Origin: Pseudomonas arsenicoxydans
GTDB lineage: Bacteria > Pseudomonadota > Gammaproteobacteria > Pseudomonadales > Pseudomonadaceae
Length of the DNA stretch: 64,000 bases
Assembly: GCF_900103875.1 (NCBI RefSeq)
Contig: NZ_LT629705.1
Span: forward strand, 3,047,001-3,111,000
Direction: 5' to 3'
The notes beneath the pieces are model-generated. The model searched no databases, was not told where the DNA came from, and saw only the letters and a list, made by a program, of their open reading frames with translations. Shown piece by piece: positions 43,515-52,797 of the stretch (the stretch's first letter is position 1; each line of letters begins with the position of its first letter). Both the position numbers and the translations under genes were made by a program.

Positions 43515-44243
43515 CTACCGCCCGAACCGCCCCGGCCAACCAATAATGGTCTTGGGCCGTGGTGTCGCATACGTGCGCACTTTCGATGTCGACAACCCCA
43601 GTCGCACCAACGACTCGGCAATCGTCACCGCCGCTGTCACGCCATCCACCACGGGAACCCCTGTGCGCTGGCGAATCTGCTCGTCCAGCCCGGCCATCCC
43701 GCCACAACCCAGGCAAATCACCTCGGCCTTGTCCTCAAGCACGGCCAGTTCCGCCTGGCGCACAATCGCTTCCAGCGCCCGCTGCGGATCAGACTCCAGT
43801 TCCAGCACCGCTAATCCACTGGCTCGTACCGACGCGCAACGGTCCCACAGTCCGGACAGTTTCAGCCGATCCTCGATCAGCGGCACGGTGCGGTCCAGTG
43901 TGGTGACCACCGAATAGGCATGGCCCAGGAACATCGCGGTGCTGGCGGCGGCGTCGGTGATGTCCACCACCGGTACGTTGAGCAGTTCCTGCAGACCTTC
44001 GCGACCGTGTTCGCCGTAACCGGCCTGAATCACCGCGTCGAATGGCTGGTCGTAGGTCATTACCCGGTCCATCACCGCAATGGCCGCCAGGTAGCTTTCA
44101 AAATTGCCTTCGATGGAGTCGGCGCCGAAGTAGGGCGTCAGGCCGATGATTTCCGTCCCTGGCGCCGCCACCGCTTGAGCCGAACGAGCGATGGCCTGGG
44201 TGATGGATTCGGTGGTGTTGACGTTGACCACGAGAATTCGCAT
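43515..44243 (-). CDS. Asp/Glu/hydantoin racemase-superfamily protein with a single active-site cysteine
   Basis: A 242-residue protein of the Asp/Glu racemase fold. The second catalytic cysteine is in place (C180 in EVICLGCGGM). At the first cysteine position, residues 74-76 read A-G-Y (VIQAGYGEHGREG), so Gly replaces Cys. Two-cysteine members are racemases, while arylmalonate decarboxylase also has Gly at this position. The gene lies beside an NCS1 permease, suggesting use of a hydantoin-, allantoin- or malonate-like compound. The reaction is uncertain. Confidence 0.85.
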   Translation of the reverse strand: MRILVVNVNTTESITQAIARSAQAVAAPGTEIIGLTPYFGADSIEGNFESYLAAIAVMDRVMTYDQPFDAVIQAGYGEHGREGLQELLNVPVVDITDAAASTAMFLGHAYSVVTTLDRTVPLIEDRLKLSGLWDRCASVRASGLAVLELESDPQRALEAIVRQAELAVLEDKAEVICLGCGGMAGLDEQIRQRTGVPVVDGVTAAVTIAESLVRLGLSTSKVRTYATPRPKTIIGWPGRFGR

Positions 44244-44300
44244 GGAAAATCCTTATAGCGCAAAGGTTCTGCAGCCCGACATCGCCGGGCTGTCATGGGA

Positions 44301-45836
44301 TTAATGACTGACGTTGTCGACCGCGATGCTTTCACCGCTGACGTCGGCGTAATGCGGCTGCCTTTTGGCAATGATCAGGTAGAGCATCCCTGCAATCGCG
44401 GCGCCAATCAGCCAGGAAAACGGCGACACGTAGTGGAAACCCGGCACCAGTGCCAGGACGATGGCGATCAACGCTGCAGGAATAAACGCCGCCACCGCAC
44501 GTAAATTGACCCCGCGGCTGTAGTAATAGGCGCCATTGGGATCTTCGCTGTACAACTGCGGCACGTTGACCTGACCTTTTCGGACAAGCCAGTAATCGAC
44601 CATGATCACGCCGTACAACGGCCCGAGCAGGGCACCGAGGCCGGACAGGAAATACACGATCACCAGCGGACTGTTGTAGAGGTTCCATGGCAGGATCAGC
44701 ACGGCGATGGTCGCGCTGATTAACCCGGCACGGCGGAAGGTCAGGTATTTCGGGGCCAGGTTGCTCAGCACAAACGCCGGGGCGACGAAGTTGGCCATGA
44801 TATTCACAGCCACCGTGACGATCAGGAAGGCCAGGCAGCCAAGCACCAGGAAGAAGGTGTTGGGGATCAAGGCGATGATCTCGGTCGGGCTTTCGATGAT
44901 CCGGCCATTGATCTGAAATTGCGCACCGCAGAGCAAGACGGTGATGGCCGCGAACACCAGGATATTCACCGGCAGGCCCCAGAAATTTCCGACCTTGATG
45001 GTTTTGCGGCACGGCGAAGAACGGGCGAAGTCGCAGAAATTGAGGATCAGCGTGCCGTAGATCGCCAGCCACAACGCGCCACCGGCAAAGATGTTGCGCC
45101 ACATCTCGCCGCCGGTCAGCGGTTCGCGGATCGACCAGGCGATGGTGGCGTTGGCCTGGGTGTACATCCAACCGGCGAGGGCGGCGACGGTCAACAGAAT
45201 CACCGGTCCGGCGAACGCTTCGTAGCGCCGGACCATTTCCATGCCATAGGCAAGAATGCCCAGTTGCACCAGCCAGATGGCCACGAAACACACCCAGCCA
45301 AGGGTCGACAGACCGAGGATTGAGTCGTGGTCGTACTCGGCGAAGCCGGGATGCACCGCCGTCAGCAGCACCCGAAAGACCACCGACGCCAGGTACGTCT
45401 GAATGCCGAACCAGGCGATGGCGATAACGGCGCGGATCAATGCAGGAATTTGTGCCCCGTGAATGCCGAAACTGATCCGGCTGATCACCGGAAACGGCAC
45501 GCCGGTCTTTTGGCCCATGTAGCCCGAGAGGTTCATGAAGCAATACACCAGCGCCGCGCCAATCCCCAGTGACAGCAGAATCTGCCAGCCACCGAGGCCC
45601 AGCGCATACAGGCCGATGGCGAAGGAGTAGTTGGCGATGTTGTGCACGTCATTGGTCCACAGGGCAAAGATGCTGTATCGGCCCCAGCGTCGACCTTCGG
45701 CTTTGGTCGGCGCCAGGTCTTTGTTGTGCAGGCGCGGGCTGAGCACCACGGGGGCTTGAAAGGTTTGATCCTGAGCGGTGGGTGGGAAGGAGGGCAGATC
45801 CAGCGCGATGTTGTTATTGGAGAGGCTAGTACGCAT
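44301..45836 (-). CDS. NCS1-family nucleobase/hydantoin:cation symporter
   Basis: A 511-residue permease with about 12 membrane helices. The segment from residue 38 (RLHNKDLAPTKAEGRRWGRYSIFALWTNDVHNIANYSFAIG) is the NCS1 signature, also found in Mhp1 and allantoin permeases. PYYYSRG-like and GPLYGVIMVDYWLV sequences near the C-terminus also fit. ATG at 45836 follows GGAG. It is probably in one transcript with the racemase-like gene, 57 bases downstream. A TTGTATACAA palindrome lies about 165 bases upstream. Confidence 0.92.
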   Translation of the reverse strand: MRTSLSNNNIALDLPSFPPTAQDQTFQAPVVLSPRLHNKDLAPTKAEGRRWGRYSIFALWTNDVHNIANYSFAIGLYALGLGGWQILLSLGIGAALVYCFMNLSGYMGQKTGVPFPVISRISFGIHGAQIPALIRAVIAIAWFGIQTYLASVVFRVLLTAVHPGFAEYDHDSILGLSTLGWVCFVAIWLVQLGILAYGMEMVRRYEAFAGPVILLTVAALAGWMYTQANATIAWSIREPLTGGEMWRNIFAGGALWLAIYGTLILNFCDFARSSPCRKTIKVGNFWGLPVNILVFAAITVLLCGAQFQINGRIIESPTEIIALIPNTFFLVLGCLAFLIVTVAVNIMANFVAPAFVLSNLAPKYLTFRRAGLISATIAVLILPWNLYNSPLVIVYFLSGLGALLGPLYGVIMVDYWLVRKGQVNVPQLYSEDPNGAYYYSRGVNLRAVAAFIPAALIAIVLALVPGFHYVSPFSWLIGAAIAGMLYLIIAKRQPHYADVSGESIAVDNVSH

Positions 45837-46000
45837 TCCGGCAGGCTCCGAGCTTGGCGTCGCGATGACTGTGCATGAGCGTGAGCTCGACAAATCTTCG
45901 TCGCTGGCGGCAAGCATCATTGGTTACGGGGCATCTGCAGCCTGTACGGGATAGGGCGCTTCAGGCTTGCGGATCTAAAGTGTGTGTATGTTTTTATACG

Positions 46001-46012
46001 ATTGTATACAAA
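46001..46012. promoter_or_regulatory. Palindrome TTGTATACAA, candidate GntR-type operator
   Basis: A 10-bp palindrome at 46002-46011 upstream of the NCS1 permease, identical in core to the site at 936-947 before the NCS2 permease. It lies in a 485-base gap (45837-46321). A second, different palindrome, TGTGTACACA, is at 46263-46272. No gene is visible in the gap. Confidence 0.45.
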
Positions 46013-46223
46013 ACATGTATGCACTTAAGCCAGATCCATGCCAGCTCTGAATCTATCAAACACAGCGCTCATTTCGATTTGTTATCGGGGGCGGATAAGT
46101 AGTTGAAAAAAAGGCGATATAAATTGACCGATTGAACAGCTATTTATTTTTCGGCGAAGTGGGTGGGAAAGCGCGACTGGCGGAGTCAGGAAGAGGGGCT
46201 GTAACTTTTTGGGGCGCAGAAAC

Positions 46224-46250
46224 AAAAAGTGCACACACAAATGGCACTTA
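46224..46250 (-). terminator. Possible terminator of cysH
   Basis: On the minus strand AAGTGC and GCACTT pair around 11 bases, followed by TTTTTG, about 75 bases after the cysH stop codon. The stem is short, so confidence is moderate. Confidence 0.45.
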
Positions 46251-46321
46251 CGGTGACATTCGTGTGTACACATTTATGAGAGGATCACACTGACCCTCTG
46301 GGAGCTTCACAAAGCGGGAGT

Positions 46322-47062
46322 TTATGCCTTGGATTTACTGATGATATTCCCCGCATGCAAGCCGCATTCTTTCTGCGTCGCTTCTTCCCACCACCAGCGG
46401 CCTTCACGTTCGTGCTGGTTCGGCAGTACCGGGCGTGTGCAGGGCTCGCAGCCGATGCTGATGAAACCGCGTTCATGCAGGCTGTTGTACGGCAGTTCGA
46501 GCATGCGGATGTAACCCCAGATCTCTTCGCTGGTCATTTGCGCCAGCGGGTTGAATTTGTACAGGGTACGTTCCGGGGTAGAGAAAGCGGTGTCGATTTC
46601 CAGCACGGCGACCGCGCTGCGGGTGCCCGGGCTCTGGTCGCGGCGCTGGCCGGTAGCCCAGGCGGTCACGCCAGACAGCTTGCGACGCAGCGGCTCGATC
46701 TTGCGGATGCCGCAGCATTCGCCATGGCCGTCCTTGTAGAAACTGAACAGGCCCTTTTCCTTCACGAACGGTTCCAGCTTCGTGTAGTCCGGGGACACCA
46801 GTTCGATGTCGATCTTGTAGTGCTCGCGCACCTGATCGATGAAACGGTAGGTCTCGGGGTGCAAGCGGCCAGTGTCGAGGCTGAACACTTTGACGTTCTT
46901 GTTCAGCTTCCAGGCCATGTCCACCAGCACCACGTCCTCGGCGCCGCTGAAAGATATCCACAGGTCATCGCCAAACTCGGCAAACGCGAGTTTCAGGATG
47001 TCTTGGGCGGATTTGTTGGCATAGGTCGTGGCGAGTTCCACAACATCGAACGATGGGCTCAT
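46322..47062 (-). CDS. cysH: Adenylylsulfate (APS) reductase, [4Fe-4S] type
   Basis: Reduces adenylylsulfate to sulfite in assimilatory sulfate reduction. The 246-residue protein has the substrate-binding S-F-S-G-A-E-D loop. It also has the two cysteine pairs of the iron-sulfur cluster: C-C in GECCGIRK and C-x-x-C in GCEPCTRP. The catalytic cysteine is in the E-C-G-L-H tail. The four extra cysteines identify the APS-type enzyme found in Pseudomonas rather than the E. coli PAPS type. ATG at 47062 begins [11 protein letters not shown]. Confidence 0.95.
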   Translation of the reverse strand: MSPSFDVVELATTYANKSAQDILKLAFAEFGDDLWISFSGAEDVVLVDMAWKLNKNVKVFSLDTGRLHPETYRFIDQVREHYKIDIELVSPDYTKLEPFVKEKGLFSFYKDGHGECCGIRKIEPLRRKLSGVTAWATGQRRDQSPGTRSAVAVLEIDTAFSTPERTLYKFNPLAQMTSEEIWGYIRMLELPYNSLHERGFISIGCEPCTRPVLPNQHEREGRWWWEEATQKECGLHAGNIISKSKA

Positions 47063-47235
47063 CAGGGCGGCTTCCTACAGGTCGGTGGCGCTGGGCGCTC
47101 TATATGGACGTGATGGTAACAAAATCCTGCAATCGCTGGCGCGCCCTCTGCGTTGCGCGCGCTTGCTTGAGTCGCTAGAGTTCGGCAGTCCTTTTGCTCG
47201 CTCGACTCAATAATCAATACAAATGGGAGTGTCTT

Positions 47236-47853
47236 GTGGAAATAGCCTGTCTGGATCTTGAAGGTGTGCTGGTCCCGGAAATCTGGATCGCCTTTGCCGA
47301 AAAAACCGGAATCGAATCCCTCAGGGCCACCACCCGGGACATTCCTGACTACGACGTGTTGATGAAGCAGCGCCTGCGGATTCTCGATGAGCACGGCTTG
47401 AAACTCACCGATATTCAGGAAGTGATCGCCACGCTCAAGCCGCTGGACGGCGCCGTCGAGTTCGTCAACTGGCTGCGTGAGCGGTTTCAGGTGGTGATTC
47501 TGTCGGACACGTTCTACGAGTTCTCCCAGCCGCTGATGCGTCAACTGGGGTTCCCGACGTTACTGTGCCATCGCCTGATTACCGATGACTCGGGGCGGGT
47601 GACAAGCTATCAGCTGCGTCAGAAAGATCCCAAGCGCCAGTCAGTCCTTTCGTTCAAGAGCCTCTACTACCGCGTGATTGCTGCGGGAGACTCCTACAAC
47701 GACACCACGATGCTGGGTGAGGCGGATGCGGGGATTCTGTTTCATGCGCCGGACAACGTGATTCGCGAATTTCCGCAGTTCCCGGCGGTGCACACCTTTG
47801 CGGATTTGAAGCAGGAGTTCATCAAGGCTTCGAATCGGGCGTTGAGCCTGTAA
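47236..47853 (+). CDS. thrH: Phosphoserine phosphatase/homoserine phosphotransferase ThrH
   Basis: A 205-residue HAD enzyme that removes phosphate from phosphoserine and can pass it to homoserine. The nucleophile motif is D-L-E-G (residues 7-10, in IACLDLEGVLVPE) and the acidic motif is GDSYNDTTML. Length equals that of the P. aeruginosa protein. The start is GTG 47236 after TGGGAG; no ATG fits the family N-terminus. Confidence 0.94.
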   Translation: MEIACLDLEGVLVPEIWIAFAEKTGIESLRATTRDIPDYDVLMKQRLRILDEHGLKLTDIQEVIATLKPLDGAVEFVNWLRERFQVVILSDTFYEFSQPLMRQLGFPTLLCHRLITDDSGRVTSYQLRQKDPKRQSVLSFKSLYYRVIAAGDSYNDTTMLGEADAGILFHAPDNVIREFPQFPAVHTFADLKQEFIKASNRALSL

Positions 47854-47864
47854 TTGCCGCAGAT

Positions 47865-47985
47865 GATCGTTCCCACGTCGAGGCGTCGAACCGTCTGCGT
47901 GGGAATGCCTCAATGGACGCTTTGCGTCCGCTCTGGGACGCGGAGCGTCCCGGGCTGCATTCCCACGCAGAGCGTGGGAACGATC
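47865..47985. repeat. Inverted repeat, GATCGTTCCCACG family
   Basis: The outer arms GATCGTTCCCACG and CGTGGGAACGATC enclose further nested stems (ACGCAGAGCGT-type and GGACGC/GCGTCC). A second copy is at 49406-49512. These are distinct in sequence from the REP family. Confidence 0.75.
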
Positions 47986-47995
47986 AAGCCCGGAA

Positions 47996-49333
47996 TCAAA
48001 GGTTTTGCAGGGTGTCGAGCAGGACTTTCACCTTGGTAATCGATTCCTGATACTCGGCCTGCCACTGCGAATCCGCGACGATCCCGCCGCCGCCCCAGCA
48101 GCACACCTGCCCATCCTTGACCAACAAACTGCGAATCGCGATGGAGCTGTCCATCTCGCCGCGCACGTCCAGATACAGCAACGAACCGCAGTACAACCCG
48201 CGCCGGGTCGGCTCCAGCTCATCAATAATCTGCATGGCTCGAATCTTCGGCGCGCCGGTAATCGAGCCGCCCGGGAAACTGCCGGCAATCAGGTCCAACG
48301 CGTCGCGATCCTCCGCCAGTTCGCCGGTCACGCTGCTGACCAGGTGATGCACGTTCGGGTAGCTTTCCAGGCTGAACAACTCCGGCACCCGCACCGAGCC
48401 GATGCGGCAGGTACGGCCCAGGTCGTTGCGCAGCAGGTCGACGATCATCAGGTTTTCCGCGCGATCCTTGGGACTGGCCAGCAATTCGGCGGCGTTCGCT
48501 GCGTCTTCGGCTGCGGTCAGTCCGCGAGGACGGGTGCCTTTGATCGGGCGGGTTTCGACGTGGCGCTCGCTGACTTTAACGAAGCGCTCCGGCGACAGAC
48601 TCAACACCGCACCGCCGTCGGGCAGGCTCTGGAAGCCGGAAAACGGTGTAGGGCACGCCGCCCGCAGCGCGACATACGCGGCCCACGGATCACCGTGGCA
48701 TTGAGCCCGAAAACGCTGGGCGAAGTTGACCTGATAGCAGTCGCCGGCCTGGATGTACTGCTGAATACGCTCCAGCGCGCTGCGATACTCGTCCGCACTC
48801 AGGTCGGGCTGCATCGGGGCTTTCAGCTTGAAAGGCTCGACCGCTGCAACCGCAGGCTGGCTGAACAACGCGATCAGGCGCTGACGTTCGCTGTCGATCA
48901 GCGAGGGGTGGAACACCAACTGACTGGTGCTCAGCTGGTGATCGCTGATCAGCGCCCAGTCGTACAGGCCGAACCGCGCGTCGGGCAATTGCAGGTCGTC
49001 CTGCGCCTGACTCGGCAAATGCTCCAGGTGCCGACCGAAATCGTAGCTCAAGTAGCCGATCAGGCCGCCCGCGAAGGGCAGGTCAAACGGGACGTCCGCT
49101 TCGCCCAGTTGTGTCAGCTTGTCGCGAAGACGTTGCAGGAACGCGCTGCCTTGCTCAGCGGGCAGCACTGCCAACTGCTCCAGCGGCCAGGCACTGAGCA
49201 GGTCATAACGCCCGCGATCAGCAGTGGGCCGGCCGCTGTCGAGCAGCACGGCGCCGGGGGCATGACGAATCACCGCGAAGTACTCGGCGGGGTTGGCGCG
49301 ATAAGGCAGCGGATGTACGGAACAGGTCAACAT
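47996..49333 (-). CDS. pabB: Aminodeoxychorismate synthase component I
   Basis: A 445-residue chorismate-using enzyme that makes 4-amino-4-deoxychorismate for folate. The C-terminal domain holds P-I-K-G-T-R-P-R-G, DLLRNDLGR and GSITGAPKIRAMQIIDELEP. The PIKGTRPRG signature with the catalytic lysine separates PabB from anthranilate synthase TrpE. No glutaminase domain is fused, so it needs a separate PabA. ATG at 49333 begins MLTCSVHPLPY. Confidence 0.94.
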   Translation of the reverse strand: MLTCSVHPLPYRANPAEYFAVIRHAPGAVLLDSGRPTADRGRYDLLSAWPLEQLAVLPAEQGSAFLQRLRDKLTQLGEADVPFDLPFAGGLIGYLSYDFGRHLEHLPSQAQDDLQLPDARFGLYDWALISDHQLSTSQLVFHPSLIDSERQRLIALFSQPAVAAVEPFKLKAPMQPDLSADEYRSALERIQQYIQAGDCYQVNFAQRFRAQCHGDPWAAYVALRAACPTPFSGFQSLPDGGAVLSLSPERFVKVSERHVETRPIKGTRPRGLTAAEDAANAAELLASPKDRAENLMIVDLLRNDLGRTCRIGSVRVPELFSLESYPNVHHLVSSVTGELAEDRDALDLIAGSFPGGSITGAPKIRAMQIIDELEPTRRGLYCGSLLYLDVRGEMDSSIAIRSLLVKDGQVCCWGGGGIVADSQWQAEYQESITKVKVLLDTLQNL

Positions 49334-49405
49334 GGGCGGGGCAGATCAGCCATCGAGGCGGGGTGGCGATTGTAGTCCTCTGCAGGAATTGCTCCTAGAG
49401 GGGAT

Positions 49406-49512
49406 TGATCGTTCCCACGCTCTGCGTGGGAATGCATCCCGTGACGCTCCGCGTCACAGGTGGACGCAGAGCGTCCGTGGCGGCGTTACCACGCAGAGCG
49501 TGGGAACGATCA
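49406..49512. repeat. Inverted repeat, GATCGTTCCCACG family, second copy
   Basis: The arms GATCGTTCCCACGCTCTGCGTGGGAA and ACCACGCAGAGCGTGGGAACGATC flank GACGCTCCGCGTC and GACGCAGAGCGTC stems, between pabB and the RimK-like gene. Confidence 0.78.
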
Positions 49513-49523
49513 GTGTGAGGGGA

Positions 49524-50510
49524 TCAACCCTCAACCGCCGGAATATGCCCAAACATCTCCTGCACAAATTCCACCCGCTCGCGTACCGTCTCGGTCATCC
49601 CGCGGGCCTTCAGCTCTTCGAGCCGCGCTTCCACCGCATGGGTGCGCAATGTCAGGCCGCAATCATTGGCAATCTGAATGTTCAAACCAGGCCGGGCATT
49701 GAGCTCCAGGATCAGCGGTCCCTTTTCCTGATCGAGCACCATGTCGACACCGATGTAACCCAGTCCGCACAGCTCATAGCAGCCGGCGGCGAGTTTCATG
49801 AAACCGTCCCAGTAGGGCAGTTGCACGCCATCCACCGCGTTGGTGGTGTCCGGGTGTTTGGTGATGATGTTGTTCAGCCAGGTGCCGCGCAATGTCTGTC
49901 CGGTCGCGAGGTCGACGCCAACGCCGATTGCGCCCTGGTGCAGGTTGGCCTTGCCGCCGGACTGGCGCGTCGGCAAGCGCAGCATCGCCATCACCGGGTA
50001 GCCCATCAGCACGATGATGCGGATGTCCGGCACGCCTTCGTAGCTGATGCTTTTGAAGATCTGGTCGGGGATCACCCGGTATTCGATCAGCGCACGGTCG
50101 CGGTGACCGCCCAGGGAATACAAACCGGTGAGGATGCTGGAGACATGGTGCTCGAGTTCCTCATGGCTGAGGATCTTGCCGGACACCGTGCGATAGCGGC
50201 CCTCGAAACGGTCGGCAATCACAATGATGCCGTCACCGCCGGCGCCCTGGGCCGGCTTGATCACGAAGTCGTTGCGCCCGCCGATGATCTTGTCGAGGTT
50301 ATCGATCTCTTTTTCGGTGGAGATGATGCCGTACATCTCTGGCACATGAATGCCGGCGGCGATTGCGCGTTCCTTGGTGATGATCTTGTCATCGACAATC
50401 GGGTACAGGCTGCGCTTGTTGTACTTGAGCACGTAGTCCGCGTTGCGCCGATTGATCCCCATGATGCCCCGGGCTTCCAGGGCCTTCCAGGTCTTCCAGA
50501 AGCCGAACAT
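49524..50510 (-). CDS. RimK-related alpha-L-glutamate-ligase-like ATP-grasp protein
   Basis: A 328-residue ATP-grasp enzyme. The ATP-binding strand FVIKPAQGAGGDGIIVI (about residues 93-109) and the metal-binding end GPLILELNARPGLNIQIAN are clear. The opening GIMGINRRNADYVLKYNKR is typical of the RimK-like group, which adds glutamate or other residues to a protein or peptide. The ATG overlaps the 7TM gene's TGA (TGATG), so translation is coupled. The target is unknown. Confidence 0.9.
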   Translation of the reverse strand: MFGFWKTWKALEARGIMGINRRNADYVLKYNKRSLYPIVDDKIITKERAIAAGIHVPEMYGIISTEKEIDNLDKIIGGRNDFVIKPAQGAGGDGIIVIADRFEGRYRTVSGKILSHEELEHHVSSILTGLYSLGGHRDRALIEYRVIPDQIFKSISYEGVPDIRIIVLMGYPVMAMLRLPTRQSGGKANLHQGAIGVGVDLATGQTLRGTWLNNIITKHPDTTNAVDGVQLPYWDGFMKLAAGCYELCGLGYIGVDMVLDQEKGPLILELNARPGLNIQIANDCGLTLRTHAVEARLEELKARGMTETVRERVEFVQEMFGHIPAVEG

Positions 50511-52042
50511 CAGGCGTCAGCCTTCAGGAAAGCCTTGAAACGCACCAGTTCGGTCAGGCGGTAACCGCGATAACGACCCATTGCCAGCATGAAGCCCACC
50601 AGGATCAACAACACGGCCGGGAAGGTGAACACGAAGTAGATCAGCTCCGGCACACTCATGATCAGGTGAGCCAGGGAAGCGGCGAACAGCGTGCCGATGG
50701 CCACTTTCATGGCATGCCCGGAACCGCGCTCTTCCCAGGTGATCGACAGGCGTTCGATGGTCATGGTCAGAATCACCATCGGGAACAGCGCCACCGACAG
50801 CCCGCGTTCCAGCCCGAGTTTGTGGCTGAACAGGCTGATCGCCGCGATCAGCACCACCACGAACGTCAGTACCACCGAAAGCCTGGGCAGCATTTGCAAC
50901 TTCAGGTGTTCAAGGTAGGAGCGCAGCGACAGGCCCAGCGCCGTAATGATCGTAAACAGCACGATACCGAAGCCGAGCTGGGTTTCGCGGAAGGCGAGGG
51001 CGATCAGCACCGGGGTGAACGTGCCGAGGGTCTGCAGGCCGATCAGGTTGCGCAGGATCAGGATCACCAGCACGCCGATCGGGATCATCACCATGATCAT
51101 GAAGGTCTGCTGGGTCTGCAGCGGCAGACCGTACAACGAGTATTCGAGGAAGTTGGCGTCGGTGTTCTCGTCGGTCAGCTTGGCCAGGCGAATTGCGTTC
51201 ATTTCGCTGTTGTTCAGGCTGAACGTCACGTTGGCTTTTTTGCCGCCATCGACGGTGATCAGGTTTTCGTCGCCGGTCCACCACAGCAGGCGGTCGGTCG
51301 GCAGGCCTTGTTCGCCGGTTTCCGGGTTGAAGTACAGCCAGTCGGTGCCGTTGAAGCTGCGCAGCCAGAGTTCAGGCACTTGCGGCTGATCGGCCACCAG
51401 GCGGATGGTGTGGACTTTTTCCACCGGCACGTGGGCGATGGACAGTACCAGCTCGACGATTTTGGCTTTGTTGGCGGTGGACGTATCGCCGCCCAGCAGC
51501 AGCTTGACGTTGTCGTCGCTGAGATTGTTGACACGCTTGATCGCTTCGCCAATGAAGGTTTCAACGTCGGCCGAGTGTTGGCGGATTGGTGCGAGCAGGG
51601 CTTCGGCGGCGACTTTTTCCGCGCCTTCGACGGCAATGCTGTCGCGGAAGGTCGGGCCTTTGACTTTGGATTTTTCGCCGGTGTAGCGCTTGGTCAGCAC
51701 CAGCCGGTAATAAAGGGTCTGGTTGCCCTTGGCCCGACGCGCCGACCAGGTGACCTTGCGGTTGCCGTCGACACGGTTTACGGCTACGCCGTAGTTATTG
51801 GAAATGAAGCTCTCATTAAGGCTGACGTAATCGCGGCTCAGCGGTGGCACGAACATCTGGATCTTGACCGGGTCTTTGGCACTGGCGACGAACTCGACCT
51901 TGGCGTCGATGTTCCACAAGTCGTCGGTGGCGTCTTCGGTCACGGGAATGCCGAGCACGAAGATCTGATAGGCCGTAACTGAAATGCCCAGGACCACCAG
52001 GATGGCGATCAGCAATTTCAGATGGAGGGTAAGAGAGCGCAT
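50510..52042 (-). CDS. Inactive transglutaminase fused to 7 transmembrane helices
   Basis: A 510-residue membrane protein. One N-terminal helix (LKLLIAILVVLGISVTAYQIF) is followed by a periplasmic region (about 30-300) of transglutaminase type lacking the catalytic cysteine environment, then about seven helices from residue 300 to 490 (VMIPIGVLVILILRNLIGLQTLGTFTPVLIALAF onward). The whole architecture is recognised from other Pseudomonas genomes. It could sense or present a periplasmic peptide. It lies between the retropepsin-like gene (5-base gap) and the RimK-like gene (1-base overlap). Confidence 0.9.
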   Translation of the reverse strand: MRSLTLHLKLLIAILVVLGISVTAYQIFVLGIPVTEDATDDLWNIDAKVEFVASAKDPVKIQMFVPPLSRDYVSLNESFISNNYGVAVNRVDGNRKVTWSARRAKGNQTLYYRLVLTKRYTGEKSKVKGPTFRDSIAVEGAEKVAAEALLAPIRQHSADVETFIGEAIKRVNNLSDDNVKLLLGGDTSTANKAKIVELVLSIAHVPVEKVHTIRLVADQPQVPELWLRSFNGTDWLYFNPETGEQGLPTDRLLWWTGDENLITVDGGKKANVTFSLNNSEMNAIRLAKLTDENTDANFLEYSLYGLPLQTQQTFMIMVMIPIGVLVILILRNLIGLQTLGTFTPVLIALAFRETQLGFGIVLFTIITALGLSLRSYLEHLKLQMLPRLSVVLTFVVVLIAAISLFSHKLGLERGLSVALFPMVILTMTIERLSITWEERGSGHAMKVAIGTLFAASLAHLIMSVPELIYFVFTFPAVLLILVGFMLAMGRYRGYRLTELVRFKAFLKADA

Positions 52043-52047
52043 TGGAA

Positions 52048-52584
52048 TTACTCTGCGGTATGAGCGTCGGTGGCGCAGGCGGGTTTGCCAGCAGCGTATT
52101 TAAGACTGGGGTCGACCAGCGCATCGAAGCGCTTGAGTGCTTCGGAGCCGATCAGGAGCGGGTATTGGAAGGCGCTTCTGTCGGTCAAGTTCACTTCGAT
52201 GCTGCGCAAAGCCGAACCCATGCAGATATCCAGCTCGATCACGGGGCGGGCCGTGTACTTCTTGCCTTCCTCCGGGTCGTAGTCGCCAGCCCGGCGCTTG
52301 ATTTTGCTGACCCGGGCCAGTGGCCGTTCGATCGGGTGCGAATGGGCGGCGTCGATGGCCAGGTAGAAACGCACCCAGGACTCGCCGTTACGCTTGAAAC
52401 GTTTGATATCGCGGGCACTCAGGGACGCGGTTTTCGCCCCGGTGTCGAGTTTGGCGGCGACTTCCAGGTCGATGCCATCGAGGGAAGCGTACTCATTGAG
52501 GCCGTACACGGTCTTTTCCCCCGCCGCGGCGAAACCGGGCAGGCAAAGAAGATAAAGGAATGTGGGGAAGGGCTTGAGTCTCAT
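52048..52584 (-). CDS. Exported retropepsin-like aspartic protease (COG4067/RimB-like)
   Basis: A 178-residue protein with a signal peptide (MRLKPFPTFLYLLCLPGFAAA). The catalytic D-T-G motif is in AAKLDTGAKTASLSA, followed by the R-P-V-I-E-L-D and YPLLIGSEALKRFDA blocks of the family formerly called ATP-dependent zinc protease. One DTG per chain implies a dimer, as in retropepsins. It is the first gene of a three-gene operon with the 7TM and RimK-like genes. Confidence 0.9.
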   Translation of the reverse strand: MRLKPFPTFLYLLCLPGFAAAGEKTVYGLNEYASLDGIDLEVAAKLDTGAKTASLSARDIKRFKRNGESWVRFYLAIDAAHSHPIERPLARVSKIKRRAGDYDPEEGKKYTARPVIELDICMGSALRSIEVNLTDRSAFQYPLLIGSEALKRFDALVDPSLKYAAGKPACATDAHTAE

Positions 52585-52797
52585 AAATCCTGGTGCGCAG
52601 CGGTCCGTGTATCGATCAAGGCCCTGGCATTGCTGCGCAAGCTCCCTCGTATGCCTATCAGCTATTTATGACAAGCCGTGCAGATGTCACAGACAAATGC
52701 GGCCGGCATTCTAGCACGGTCGTTTTATGGCGCCAGCGCTGGCGGACGGCTATAAACAGTGGTGCTGCTTCGTTATGGTGCAGTCGGTTATTAGACG

